A stretch of 64,000 nt of DNA from Gammaproteobacteria bacterium RIFOXYD12_FULL_61_37 (GTDB lineage Bacteria; Pseudomonadota; Gammaproteobacteria; Chromatiales; Chromatiaceae), in contig MGZB01000001.1 in the NCBI GenBank assembly GCA_001801995.1, forward strand, positions 62,001 to 126,000, read 5' to 3'. Position numbers and translations under genes: made by a program. Positions 35,533 to 44,207 of this stretch are shown piece by piece. The notes beneath the pieces were generated by a model. The model had not been told where the DNA came from and searched no databases. It worked only from the letters and a program-made list of their open reading frames with translations. Within the stretch, counting starts at the first letter, position 1. Each line of letters opens with the position of its first letter.

Positions 35533-37602
35533 CTAATGCAATTTATTGGCCGGGAGCTTGCCGAGTGTGATGCGGATGGCAATGCCAGCATCGACGGTAT
35601 AGATGTGATTCAGCAGCCATTCGCGCAGAAACTCTACGACCTCGACGCCCAATATGAGGGGATTGTGTATCAGCTCCCGCTTAAATCCATCCAGTTTGCG
35701 TTCGAAGGCCCTGTGCATGCGGGCGTGGGCCTCCAGCTCACGGTAGCCGTAGGCCTCCATCATTCTTTCTTCCGCCGTGAAATGGATTCGGCAATAGCGG
35801 TCCAGGGCGAACAGGGCCTTGCCGATCTCGATGGTTCCCATTTCGTTGTGAAGCGACTGGTGGAGCCGGCTTACCCAGTGCAGCAGGTGGCGGTGGTGTT
35901 CATCAATGATGTCTATACCCACCGAATAGCCGGGGTTCCAGGGTATGAGACTGCTGTCCGCGCCGGATGCGTCGAACGGCAGACGCTCGCGGGGATTGAT
36001 GGTGTCGTCCTGGTATCGTGCGCGGATTTTCAGGATATCGGTGAGCGCATTGTCGAAGGCATCCACCAGGCTAGGATCGAAAAAGGCGCCGCGATGGTCG
36101 TGGATGTAATCGATGGCCTGCTCGACAGGCCAGCCGCGCTTGTAGGGGCGCTCCGAAATCAGGGCGTCGAACACATCGGAAACGGCGCAAATACGGGCAG
36201 CGATGGGTATCTCTTCACCGGAAAGACCATGCGGATAGCCCCTGCCATCCCATCTCTCGTGGTGACTGAGGGCGATATCCCGCGCCATGCGCATCAAGGA
36301 ATCCCCGTTTTCCAAAAGCCGGGCGCCGATGACCGTGTGCTTTTTCATCCGTTCGAATTCGTCGTAGCTCAAGGGCGCCGGTTTCAACAATATATCGTCG
36401 GCAATGCCGATCTTGCCCAGGTCGTGCATAGGGGCGGCCTGCTCGATCAGCTCGCAGGTCGCCTGATCCAGGCCAGCCGCGTTGGCAATCAGCGCCGCGA
36501 ATTTGCTCATGCGCAGGATGTGCATCCCGGTTTCGGCATCCCGGTATTCCGAAGCCAGGGCTAAACGGTGAATGGTGTCGGTGCGGGAGTGGTGCAGCTC
36601 CACCTGTTTCAGCTTGATTCTTTCCTCAGCCATGCGGCGCCCCACGACGCCAGCCAGGATGTCGGCCAGTTCCTTCATGACCTCTTGGTCGCCGTCGCCA
36701 TGCACATGGCTGGGAGGCAGATAGACAACCAGGGTACCCAGCAAACGCGAGCCATCCTCCAGCGGCAGGCTGTATGCGCCACCCCAGTTCCCTTTCTCAA
36801 AACACTGATCGCATTGCTCCGAGCTGGGGGCGTAAAGGGGCTCCCGCCTCTTGGCGGCCAAACCGCACAATCCGCGTCCGAGCGGGATCTTGAAGCAGCT
36901 TTTACGTTGTTCCCGCGACAGATTGCGATGGGCGATCAGTGATAATTCGCCCTTGTTGTTGGCGAGAAAGATCGCTCCCTGCGATGTCTCTGAAAGACTG
37001 GGCGCGGACAGGATCTGATCCAGGGCGGCTTCCATCTGATCCTTGAAGCCGAAAGGAAGGAACGCGGTGCGGGCGAGGCCGAGCATGGCTTCTTTGCTTT
37101 GCTCCAGCTTAACCCGAACCTGTTCCGAGCGGGAACGTACCGATGCCTCGGCCTCCACGGCCTGCTCGGCGCGATACAGTTCCAACTGAACGCCATGGAT
37201 ATAGTTGCTGAGCGAAAGCTGCCGTTCGATACGCGCGTTCAGACTTTGCGGGGCGAAAGGCTTGGTGACGTAGTCAGCCGCGCCCAGACTGAAGCCCTGC
37301 GCTTCGTCATCCTCCTCTGACAGGGCGGTCAGAAATATGATGGGAATGTCCCTGGTTCTGGTGTCGGCCTTGAGGCGGCGGCATACCTCGTACCCGTCCA
37401 TGCCGGGCATCATAATGTCCAGCAGAATGAGGTCCGGCCTGGGGTCCTGGCTCGCAAGATCAAGCGCCATTTTCCCGCTCTCGGCGGTAAGCAGTTGATA
37501 CCTGTCTCTCAGTCGAGCCGAGAGAATAAGGATATTGTCCGGTCCATCGTCGACGATGAGCAGCTTTTTTTGTGGGGTTGGTGCTCGAATTTGCATTTCC
37601 AT
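35533..37602 (-). CDS. Response regulator with GAF, HD-GYP and bacteriohemerythrin domains
   Basis: A 689-residue soluble signalling protein. Domain 1 (about 12-130) is a receiver with phospho-acceptor D62 (LLDIMMPGMDG) and the conserved lysine in TKPFAP. Domain 2 (about 170-335) is GAF-like with cysteines in GLCGLAAKRREPLYA and CDQCF. Domain 3 (about 345-530) is HD-GYP with HDLGK and HHERWDGRGYPHGL, a c-di-GMP phosphodiesterase motif set. Domain 4 (about 550-675) is hemerythrin, with iron ligands in EHHRHLLHW, HFTAEERMM, HARMHRAF and a final HxxxxD (HIYTVD). It probably couples oxygen and phosphorylation to c-di-GMP breakdown. No kinase gene is adjacent. M1 or M3 may be the start. Confidence 0.9.
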   Translation of the reverse strand: MEMQIRAPTPQKKLLIVDDGPDNILILSARLRDRYQLLTAESGKMALDLASQDPRPDLILLDIMMPGMDGYEVCRRLKADTRTRDIPIIFLTALSEEDDEAQGFSLGAADYVTKPFAPQSLNARIERQLSLSNYIHGVQLELYRAEQAVEAEASVRSRSEQVRVKLEQSKEAMLGLARTAFLPFGFKDQMEAALDQILSAPSLSETSQGAIFLANNKGELSLIAHRNLSREQRKSCFKIPLGRGLCGLAAKRREPLYAPSSEQCDQCFEKGNWGGAYSLPLEDGSRLLGTLVVYLPPSHVHGDGDQEVMKELADILAGVVGRRMAEERIKLKQVELHHSRTDTIHRLALASEYRDAETGMHILRMSKFAALIANAAGLDQATCELIEQAAPMHDLGKIGIADDILLKPAPLSYDEFERMKKHTVIGARLLENGDSLMRMARDIALSHHERWDGRGYPHGLSGEEIPIAARICAVSDVFDALISERPYKRGWPVEQAIDYIHDHRGAFFDPSLVDAFDNALTDILKIRARYQDDTINPRERLPFDASGADSSLIPWNPGYSVGIDIIDEHHRHLLHWVSRLHQSLHNEMGTIEIGKALFALDRYCRIHFTAEERMMEAYGYRELEAHARMHRAFERKLDGFKRELIHNPLILGVEVVEFLREWLLNHIYTVDAGIAIRITLGKLPANKLH

Positions 37603-37827
37603 GCCCAGATTTTAACCTTTATTAAGAAATATCTCATAGCCTTGAGTGAAAATACTCGCGATGGAATACTCGAAAACAGGGCGCCCGAACAGAGACAAAT
37701 GGGGATAGGATAGGACCTGCTTCGAAATCCGCCGAACCACGGTCGATTCCGAATCCTGCGGCCATTTGAAGGGTAAAAAAGGTCTTCATGGACTTGGGGG
37801 CTATCACTAACAGCAGTGGGTTAACGC

Positions 37828-38535
37828 ATGCGCATTCATTATCTACAACACGTTTCGTTTGAGGGACTTGGCAGCATGGAGGACTTCCTAGTAGCAGGTG
37901 GTCACAGACTTACATGCAGCCGGCTTGACCTGAAGCAACCTTTGCCCGATCTCGACGGTTTTGACTGGCTCATCGTCATGGGCGGTCCCATGGGCGTATA
38001 TGACGAAGACCAGTATCCATGGCTCAAGGAAGAGAAGGACTTTATCAGACGGGCCGTGGAAGACGGGAAGGTGGTGCTGGGGATCTGCCTCGGCGCTCAG
38101 CTCATAGCCGAGGTAATGGGGGCCAGGGTCGAAAAAAATGCTCACAGGGAAATTGGCTGGTTTCCGATAGAACCCTCGCTGGAGATATCCGGAACTATTT
38201 TGAATGGCCTATTTTCGCCCGGATTTGAAGTATTTCATTGGCATGGAGATACCTTCGGCATACCCGGCGGGGCAGTTCCTTTGGCGTCCAGCTCCGCCTG
38301 CAGGAACCAGGGGTTTATATTGGGCAATCGCGTCATTGGGTTGCAGTTTCACCTTGAAACCACTTCGTCGTCCGCTGCCGAATTGATCATGAACTGCCGC
38401 GATGAATTAGATGGCAGTGAGTATGTACAGCCGGAGCTGGAGATATTAAGTAATCCCGATAGATTTGATCGCATCAATAGGGTGATGTGCTCATTGTTGC
38501 AGAGATTGGAAGAGAAAAATCCGTGCCGGCAATGA
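37828..38535 (+). CDS. Class I glutamine amidotransferase family protein
   Basis: A 235-residue protein with the triad of class I amidotransferases: the nucleophile cysteine in GICLGAQLIAEVMGA, and His/Glu in LQFHLETTSSS. YDEDQYPWLKEEKDFIRRAVEDGKVVLG and RVEKNAHREIGWFPI resemble the GMP-synthase-like group that includes gamma-glutamyl hydrolases of polyamine breakdown, but no synthase domain or polyamine gene is attached, so the acceptor is unknown. Its stop overlaps the next start as ATGA. The 225 bp upstream contains no gene that I can see. Confidence 0.85.
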   Translation: MRIHYLQHVSFEGLGSMEDFLVAGGHRLTCSRLDLKQPLPDLDGFDWLIVMGGPMGVYDEDQYPWLKEEKDFIRRAVEDGKVVLGICLGAQLIAEVMGARVEKNAHREIGWFPIEPSLEISGTILNGLFSPGFEVFHWHGDTFGIPGGAVPLASSSACRNQGFILGNRVIGLQFHLETTSSSAAELIMNCRDELDGSEYVQPELEILSNPDRFDRINRVMCSLLQRLEEKNPCRQ

Positions 38536-38966
38536 AGCCCCTCTTGATTTCAGGATGGCTTTTTTTCGCATTGTCTTCGGAAGCCGATGAACTACCCGAT
38601 CTTTCCTCAATGGAGCGGGCCGGAGAGGCGCTGATTTTGGATAAGCAACACCACCACGCCTTCGTCCACTATGCCGATGGCAACAAGGGCCATCTGGCAC
38701 TGGAGCAGATCATCGGCTGGACGGATAGCAAGGCCGCTTGGGAAACGGTGGACTCGGTCCCCCTGCCCGATCTGAGCCATGAACAGATCCTTTCCTATGT
38801 GATGTGTGAACTGAATGGCAAGTTTGTCCCGGAGATCGCAGCCATCACCGAGCGAACCAAGGGAGCGGACCAGGGAAGGGTGGTGAAGGCGTGGCGCGCC
38901 GATCTGGATGCGGGCAAGATCATGGAGATCGCTACGGATGGAATCGTATGCGGTACCGAGAAATAG
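38532..38966 (+). CDS. Small secreted hypothetical protein
   Basis: Not recognised. The ATG at 38532 overlaps the stop of the amidotransferase gene by 4 bp, giving 144 residues. The first 18 residues (MKPLLISGWLFFALSSEA) look like a short signal peptide. The mature part is acidic, rich in histidine near its start (DKQHHHAFVHYADG), and has two cysteines (VMCELNG and IVCGTEK) that could form a disulfide in the periplasm. The HHH cluster could bind metal, but this is speculation. Translational coupling suggests it is made with the amidotransferase. Confidence 0.65.
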   Translation: MKPLLISGWLFFALSSEADELPDLSSMERAGEALILDKQHHHAFVHYADGNKGHLALEQIIGWTDSKAAWETVDSVPLPDLSHEQILSYVMCELNGKFVPEIAAITERTKGADQGRVVKAWRADLDAGKIMEIATDGIVCGTEK

Positions 38967-38984
38967 GATCTTTTGCCTTTTCGA

Positions 38985-39539
38985 TCAAACCCTGACAAAG
39001 GCGCCGGTCCGCCCATCGAGGATGGGAGTCGGACGATGGAGGGTACCAAGAGGGCCGGATAGCAAGAAGTCAACTTCCGTGCCGAGCTGCTTACGAACAT
39101 CGACCGCGCTCCGGGACGGCGCTCGGCCGCTGAGATTGGCACTGGTGGAGACCAGCGCAGTGCCAGCGGCTCGACACAAGGCCGAGGCAGTGGGGTGCGC
39201 GGTGACTCGCACAGCGATGGTCTCATGGTTTCCACAAACCCAGCCCGGCGCGGACGGACGAGCGGGCAACAGCCAAGTGAAAGGCCCCGGCCAGGAAGCC
39301 AGAACCGGCCGCATCGCCTCTTCGTCCAGGGGGACGACATACTCCCGCAACTGATCGAAATCGGCCGCAATCAGGATCAGCCCCTTGTTGATATCCCGCT
39401 TCTTGATAGCCAGGAGACGCAGGACCGCCGCCTCCAACCGCGGGTGGCAGCCGAGCCCGTAAACCCCCTCCGTGGGGTAGGCAACTATGCCGCCCGCCTT
39501 TATCCAGCGAGCGGCTTGCCGGAGGCGGAACTGACCCAC
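38985..39539 (-). CDS. tsaC: Threonylcarbamoyl-AMP synthase, Sua5/YciO/YrdC family
   Basis: Makes threonylcarbamoyl-AMP for the t6A37 modification of tRNAs reading ANN codons. The product of 184 residues has IVAYPTEGVYGLGCHPR, AIKKRDINKGLILIAADFDQL, the PGPFTWLLPA block, ETIAVRVTAHPTASALC, and TALVSTSANLSGRAP, all typical. The start is taken as GTG at 39539, one base after the purE stop; an ATG at 39569 inside purE is an alternative. It is the short TsaC form without the Sua5 C-terminal domain. Coupled to purE, an order seen in other Gammaproteobacteria. Confidence 0.92.
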   Translation of the reverse strand: MGQFRLRQAARWIKAGGIVAYPTEGVYGLGCHPRLEAAVLRLLAIKKRDINKGLILIAADFDQLREYVVPLDEEAMRPVLASWPGPFTWLLPARPSAPGWVCGNHETIAVRVTAHPTASALCRAAGTALVSTSANLSGRAPSRSAVDVRKQLGTEVDFLLSGPLGTLHRPTPILDGRTGAFVRV

Positions 39540-39540
39540 T

Positions 39541-40044
39541 CTAGCGCAATGAGGCCTGAAGCTCCGCATCGGACGCCTTGACGCTTTCGGCATTGGCGAC
39601 ACGTTCCGCGCGGATGCGCCCAGCAAGTTCCGCATCGGCCAAGGCCAGGATCTGGGCGGCCAGATATCCCGCGTTTTTGGCGCCAGCACCACCCACGGCC
39701 ACGGTGGCCACGGGGATGCCGCCCGGCATCTGCACGGTGGAGAGCAGGGAGTCCATCCCCTTGAGCGGCCCGGCGTCCAGCGGAATACCGATCACCGGCT
39801 TGAGGGTCAGGCCCGCCACGGTCCCCGCCAGATGGGCCGCCAAGCCGGCGGCGGCAATGAAGATTTGGCAGCCGCGCTGCTCGGCATCCTTTACATAGGC
39901 ATGGGTGACGTCCGGCGTGCGGTGGGCGGAAGTGATCTTGACCTCGAAAGGGATTTCGAGGGACTTCAGGACTTCAAGGGTCTTTTCGATCACGGGCAAG
40001 TCGGATTTGGAGCCCATGAGCACGGCGACAAAAGCTTTGTTCAT
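39541..40044 (-). CDS. purE: N5-carboxyaminoimidazole ribonucleotide mutase
   Basis: Class I PurE, which shifts the carboxylate of N5-CAIR to give CAIR in purine synthesis. The 167 residues begin MNKAFVAVLMGSKSDLPVIEKTLEVL; the catalytic histidine is in TSAHRTPDVTHAY and the substrate loop in AAAGLAAHLAGTVAG. purK is not adjacent. The ribosome binding site (AGAGG) falls in an 18-bp string, 40045-40062, that is repeated 93 bp upstream within the topA terminator. Confidence 0.96.
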   Translation of the reverse strand: MNKAFVAVLMGSKSDLPVIEKTLEVLKSLEIPFEVKITSAHRTPDVTHAYVKDAEQRGCQIFIAAAGLAAHLAGTVAGLTLKPVIGIPLDAGPLKGMDSLLSTVQMPGGIPVATVAVGGAGAKNAGYLAAQILALADAELAGRIRAERVANAESVKASDAELQASLR

Positions 40045-40155
40045 GTCAAACGTCCTCTGACGATTGTCGAGTAAAGACGGCGGAGCTTAATGGCGTTCCC
40101 TCGTCTTCTTCAAGAGATCAGCGAAAATTACTAAGGCGTCAAACGTCCTCTGACG
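40045..40155 (-). repeat. 18-bp direct repeat: purE leader and its copy in the topA terminator
   Basis: GTCAAACGTCCTCTGACG occurs at 40045-40062 and again at 40138-40155, a spacing of 93 bp. Read leftward, the copy next to purE carries the AGAGG ribosome binding site 8 bp before the ATG. The other copy forms the loop and part of both arms of the hairpin after topA. The intervening 75 bp have no gene. Confidence 0.75.
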
Positions 40156-40161
40156 CCTTAG
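40131..40161 (-). terminator. Terminator at the end of topA
   Basis: CTAAGGCGTCA (40131-40141) and TGACGCCTTAG (40151-40161) form a perfect 11-bp stem with a 9-nt loop. Read leftward it overlaps the topA TAA stop and is followed by TAATTTTC, a short T-rich tract. It separates topA from purE on the same strand. Confidence 0.65.
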
Positions 40162-42443
40162 GTCTCGTCGCCACCTGCGTCCTCGACAAAACCGCACTCC
40201 TTTTGAGGGCAGACTTTCTGGGCGCCGCTACGCTTGGTGACCTTGAGGGTAAGGATGGGCCATTCGCAGGAGGGGCACTTCTCGCTCAGGGGCTCGTTCC
40301 AGACCGCGTAGTCGCACGCCGGATAGGTGGAACAGGAGTAGAATATCTTACCCCGGCGCGACTTGCGCTTGAGCAGGCTACCCTTGCCGCACTGGGGGCA
40401 GGCAACACCGGTGTCGGCGGGCTTCTCCAGCGCCTCGATATGGCGGCATTGAGGATAGTTACCGCAACCGATGAACTTGCCGTAGCGTCCCTGCTTGATC
40501 AGCAGGGGCGAGCCGCAGTCGGGGCAGTTCCTCCCCTCGACGGTCTCCGGCTTCTCTGCTTCCGCCTTGTCGCCGCTCAGGTTCCGGGTGTAGGAGCAGG
40601 CCGGGTAGTCGGTGCAGCCGATGAAGCGGCCATGCTTGCCCAGGCGGATCGCCAGCGGCTTGCCGCAATCGGGGCAGGCCTCCTCAAGCATTTCCTGGGT
40701 GACATCGCTGCGCTTGACGTTTTCCTGGGTGTGATCAACCTGATCCTTGAAGGGCTGCCAGAATTTGTTCAATAACAGGCCCCACTCCTCCTCCCCGCGA
40801 GAGACGGCATCCAACTGGTCCTCCAGTTGGGCGGTGAAGTCGTAATCCACGTAGCGGGTGAAGTAATCGGTAAGGAAGCGGTTGACGATGCGACCGATGT
40901 CGGTCGGCTGGAAGCGCTTCTTGTCGAGGGTGACGTATTCCCGCTCCTGGAGGGTCGAGATGATGGCGGCATAGGTGGAGGGGCGGCCGATGCCGTACTC
41001 CTCCAGCGTCTTGACCAGGCTGGCCTCGGTGTAGCGCGGCGGCGGTTCGGTGAAATGCTGCTCGGGCCGGATCGCCTTGAGCGCGACCCGGTCGCCTTCT
41101 TTCAGGGGCGGGAGCATGCGTTCCTCTTCGTCGCCGCCCTTGGCGTCATCGACACTCTCCTGGTAGAGGACAATGAATCCGGGGTCGATCAGAGTCGAGC
41201 CGGTGGCGCGAAAGAGATTACCCTCGCCCGCGCTCAGATCGACCGTGACCGTGGAGAGGGTGGCGTGGAGCATCTGGCAAGCGAGGGTACGTTTCCAGAT
41301 CAGCTCGTAGAGGCGGGACTGGTCGCTGCTCAGATGGGGCTTGACCTCCTCCGGGGTACGCCGGGCCGAGGTGGGGCGGATCGCCTCGTGGGCTTCCTGG
41401 GCGTTCTTGGCCTTGGTCTTGTAGTGCCGGACCTGCTCCGGCAGGGCCTGGGGGCCAAAGCGTTCGGCGATGAATTCACGGATTTCGGCCAGGGCCTCGT
41501 CAGCCAGGTGGACCGAATCGGTACGCATGTAGCTGATCAGGCCGACGGCACCGCCGCCGATATCGACGCCCTCGTAGAGCTGCTGCGCGGTACGCATGGT
41601 CCGCTGGGTGGTGAAGCCGAGCTTGCGGGAGGCCTCTTGCTGGAGGGTGGAGGTGGTGAAGGGAGGCGCCGGATTGCGCTTGCGCTGGCGTTTCTCGACT
41701 TTCTCGACCTGGAGTGACCCATTGGCGGCTGCCGTCAGCCGCTGCTCCACCGCTTCGGCCCTTTCCCTGCCGGTAATGCTGAACTGTTCGAGCTTGTCTC
41801 CCTCGAAGTGGGTCAGCTTAGCCTCGAAACCCTGTTGCTTCTGCTCCGCATCAGCAATGACCGTCCAGTATTCCCGCGTCTGAAAGGCCTCAATCTCCAG
41901 TTCTCGCTCCACGATCATGCGCAGGGCGGGACTCTGTACGCGACCAGCAGAGAGCCCACGTCGAATCTTGCGCCACAGCAGGGGCGAGAGGTTGAAGCCG
42001 ACCAGATAGTCGAGGGCACGCCGCGTCTGCTGGGCGTTGACCAGATCCATGGAAAGCTCACGCGGGTGGGCAACAGCCTCCTGGATGGCCCGCTTGGTGA
42101 TTTCGTGGAAGACGACGCGGTGGACCGGTTTGTCCTTGAGCAGACCACGGGCCTTAAGCAGCTCATAGAGATGCCAGGAGATGGCTTCGCCCTCGCGGTC
42201 GGGGTCAGTGGCCAGGTAGAGGGTATCGGACTTTTTCAATTCCTTGGCGATGGCCTGCACATGTTTGTCATTGCGCTCGATGACCTGGTACTTCATCTTG
42301 AAGTTGTCGCCGGGATCGACCGCGCCCTCCTTGGGCACCAAGTCGCGCACATGGCCGTAGGAGGCCATGACCTCAAAGTCCTTGCCGAGGTATTTTTTGA
42401 TGGTTTTGGCCTTGGCCGGGGATTCGACGATAACCAGATTCAT
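40158..42443 (-). CDS. topA: DNA topoisomerase I
   Basis: Type IA topoisomerase that relaxes negative supercoils. The Toprim domain starts at MNLVIVESPAKAKTIKKYLG, with the acidic DPDREGEAISWHLYELL. The active tyrosine is in GLISYMRTDSVHLAD. The C-terminus carries four zinc-ribbon units (CPDCGKPLAIRLGKHGRFIGC, CPDCGSPLLIKQGRYGKFIGC, CPQCGKGSLLKRK, and a last unit with CPSCEW and KVCPQKECG). The length of 761 residues is a little shorter than E. coli TopA (865), mainly in the C-terminal part. The ATG at 42443 is the family start. Downstream of smg, as is common. Confidence 0.97.
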   Translation of the reverse strand: MNLVIVESPAKAKTIKKYLGKDFEVMASYGHVRDLVPKEGAVDPGDNFKMKYQVIERNDKHVQAIAKELKKSDTLYLATDPDREGEAISWHLYELLKARGLLKDKPVHRVVFHEITKRAIQEAVAHPRELSMDLVNAQQTRRALDYLVGFNLSPLLWRKIRRGLSAGRVQSPALRMIVERELEIEAFQTREYWTVIADAEQKQQGFEAKLTHFEGDKLEQFSITGRERAEAVEQRLTAAANGSLQVEKVEKRQRKRNPAPPFTTSTLQQEASRKLGFTTQRTMRTAQQLYEGVDIGGGAVGLISYMRTDSVHLADEALAEIREFIAERFGPQALPEQVRHYKTKAKNAQEAHEAIRPTSARRTPEEVKPHLSSDQSRLYELIWKRTLACQMLHATLSTVTVDLSAGEGNLFRATGSTLIDPGFIVLYQESVDDAKGGDEEERMLPPLKEGDRVALKAIRPEQHFTEPPPRYTEASLVKTLEEYGIGRPSTYAAIISTLQEREYVTLDKKRFQPTDIGRIVNRFLTDYFTRYVDYDFTAQLEDQLDAVSRGEEEWGLLLNKFWQPFKDQVDHTQENVKRSDVTQEMLEEACPDCGKPLAIRLGKHGRFIGCTDYPACSYTRNLSGDKAEAEKPETVEGRNCPDCGSPLLIKQGRYGKFIGCGNYPQCRHIEALEKPADTGVACPQCGKGSLLKRKSRRGKIFYSCSTYPACDYAVWNEPLSEKCPSCEWPILTLKVTKRSGAQKVCPQKECGFVEDAGGDET

Positions 42444-42535
42444 AGGCAAGCGGTATTCCTGAAATCAGCGCTTTTTAGTGAACGTGGTTGAGGCGGGGAC
42501 TGTCAAGTCCTCCGGCCTCTCCCCTGACGGGGATA

Positions 42536-43012
42536 TCAGTGCAGGTAGGCAAGCTCATCGCTGTAGACCAGATCTTCCATACGGGCGAAGGCCAGTTCCT
42601 GGCCGGGCTGGTTCATCAGCACCAGCAAGACGATCCATTTAAGCTCATCCTCGCCGACGAGACCGGTGTCAAGGGCCATGGCACGTTCGATGACCGTCTC
42701 CCGGCTGATCGGGTCAAGCATCTCGTTCTGCTCCAGGAACAACAGCAGCCCCCGGCAATCCTGATCGAGCCGCTGTTTCTCCTCATCGGTGTAGATGCGC
42801 ATGGCGTTGAGCCTGGACGGCTTGGCGTTCGGCTCCATCTGCATCAGGGCCAATTCGTCGAGCCACTGTATGGCCTTTTCGACTACCACGTTGGGGAATC
42901 CCGCCATGGAGAGTTCTTCCATCAGGGTATTCTGGTCCGTGGGGGGCGGGGTCTCGCCATCCATATAGTTTTCGTAAAGGTATATCAGCACGTCCACCAT
43001 GGTGTCGGTCAT
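42536..43012 (-). CDS. smg: Smg family protein (DUF494)
   Basis: A 158-residue helical cytosolic protein of unknown biochemical role, found beside dprA (smf) in many Proteobacteria. It starts MTDTMVDVLIYLYENYMDG and contains EELSMAGFPNVVVEKAIQWLDELA and KWIVLLVLMNQPGQELAFARMEDLVY, all family marks. It lies 61 bp after dprA and 92 bp before topA, forming the dprA-smg-topA order. Confidence 0.93.
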   Translation of the reverse strand: MTDTMVDVLIYLYENYMDGETPPPTDQNTLMEELSMAGFPNVVVEKAIQWLDELALMQMEPNAKPSRLNAMRIYTDEEKQRLDQDCRGLLLFLEQNEMLDPISRETVIERAMALDTGLVGEDELKWIVLLVLMNQPGQELAFARMEDLVYSDELAYLH

Positions 43013-43073
43013 GCCCGGCTCTCTGCAAGAATTTGGGTATTAAAAGGGGCTTCTATTCCCGGCTTCGAGCCGA

Positions 43074-44177
43074 TCACCGGATGCGGCAATAGAAACCACC
43101 TGGCGCGGATGATACATGACCTTCGAGTTCTAGCAAGAGAAGCATGGATGACACCTCTTCCACCTTTCTGCCACTCCGCTGCACCAATTCATCCACTGAG
43201 ATGGGATCGAATCCCATGTCATCGAGCAGTTGACCATAGTCGCCGTCAACCTTCGGAGCCCCAACCCCCGCCCCTGCGCTAGGCATGGAATCATCAGCCA
43301 CCATCAGTCCAAGCAGGGGCGCAAGCTCCTCGACGATATCTTGTGCCGACTCCACCAGCTTGGCGCCGTTGCGGATCAAGTCGTGGCAACCCCGCGCCAT
43401 GGGATTGTGGATGGAACCAGGGATGGCAAACACCTCGCGTCCCTGCTCGGCGGCAAGGCGAGCAGTGATCAACGAGCCGCTGCGAAGGGCCGCCTCCACT
43501 ACCAGCACACCTAAACTAAGCCCGCTGATGATGCGGTTCCTGCGAGGAAAATTGCCGGGGAGCGGTGGACTGCCGAGCGGCAGTTCACTGACCAGGGCGC
43601 CACCTGCATCGACGATGGCATGGGCCAGTTCGCGGTTATTGGCTGGATAAATACGATCGACGCCCGTCCCCATGACGGCAACGGTCTTACCGCCCTCCAA
43701 CGCACCTCGATGGGCGGCCCCATCTATGCCATCGGCCAGGCCACTGGTGATGATGAGGCCACGCGCGGCCAGGTGTTTCGAAAACTCCCTGGCGGTCTTT
43801 TGCCCGCCCGGCGTGGGTCTGCGGCTGCCGACCATGGCCAGTTGGGGCAGGTGGAGCAGATCGGGATCGCCGCAGACATAGAGCATGGGCGGTGGATCGG
43901 GCAAGTCCCGCAATAACGGGGGGTAATCGCTGGAATACAGGGTGATGAGACGGTTGCCGGGCTGCTCCAGCCAAGCAATATCCCTATCCAGCACCGCTTG
44001 ATCCGGCGACCGCAAGTAGGAAACGCTGTCCTGCCCGAGTCCGCATTCGGCCAGCCGACCGGGATCGGCGGCCAACAGGGTTTCAGGCGGGCCGACCCTC
44101 TCCAGCAATTGCAGCAACGTCCGCACCCCGATACCGGGGGCACGGTGCAGGATCAACCAAGAACGGGGATCGTCCAT
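43074..44177 (-). CDS. dprA: DNA processing protein DprA (Smf)
   Basis: Loads RecA on incoming single-stranded DNA during transformation; also present in non-competent bacteria. The N-terminal SAM/helix-hairpin part (RAPGIGVRTLLQLLERVGPPE) precedes the Rossmann fold with LAMVGSRRPTPGGQKTAREFS, GLIITSGLADGIDGAAHRGALEGG and AVMGTGVDRIYPANNREL, and a C-terminal winged helix (about 310-365) ending LLLELEGHVSSAPGGFYCR. The 367-residue length is usual. It follows the LysM gene by 30 bp. pilMN at the left end would fit with DNA uptake ability, but no com genes are seen. Confidence 0.96.
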   Translation of the reverse strand: MDDPRSWLILHRAPGIGVRTLLQLLERVGPPETLLAADPGRLAECGLGQDSVSYLRSPDQAVLDRDIAWLEQPGNRLITLYSSDYPPLLRDLPDPPPMLYVCGDPDLLHLPQLAMVGSRRPTPGGQKTAREFSKHLAARGLIITSGLADGIDGAAHRGALEGGKTVAVMGTGVDRIYPANNRELAHAIVDAGGALVSELPLGSPPLPGNFPRRNRIISGLSLGVLVVEAALRSGSLITARLAAEQGREVFAIPGSIHNPMARGCHDLIRNGAKLVESAQDIVEELAPLLGLMVADDSMPSAGAGVGAPKVDGDYGQLLDDMGFDPISVDELVQRSGRKVEEVSSMLLLLELEGHVSSAPGGFYCRIR

Positions 44178-44207
44178 GACCTACGGGGCTCCACTGGCTT
44201 GCCCGGA

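Noticed and set aside
37690-37790. A segment containing GGTCGATTCCGAATCC that looks like a tRNA T-arm
   Set aside because: No matching acceptor stem, D-arm or anticodon arm could be drawn, so it is not called as a tRNA.
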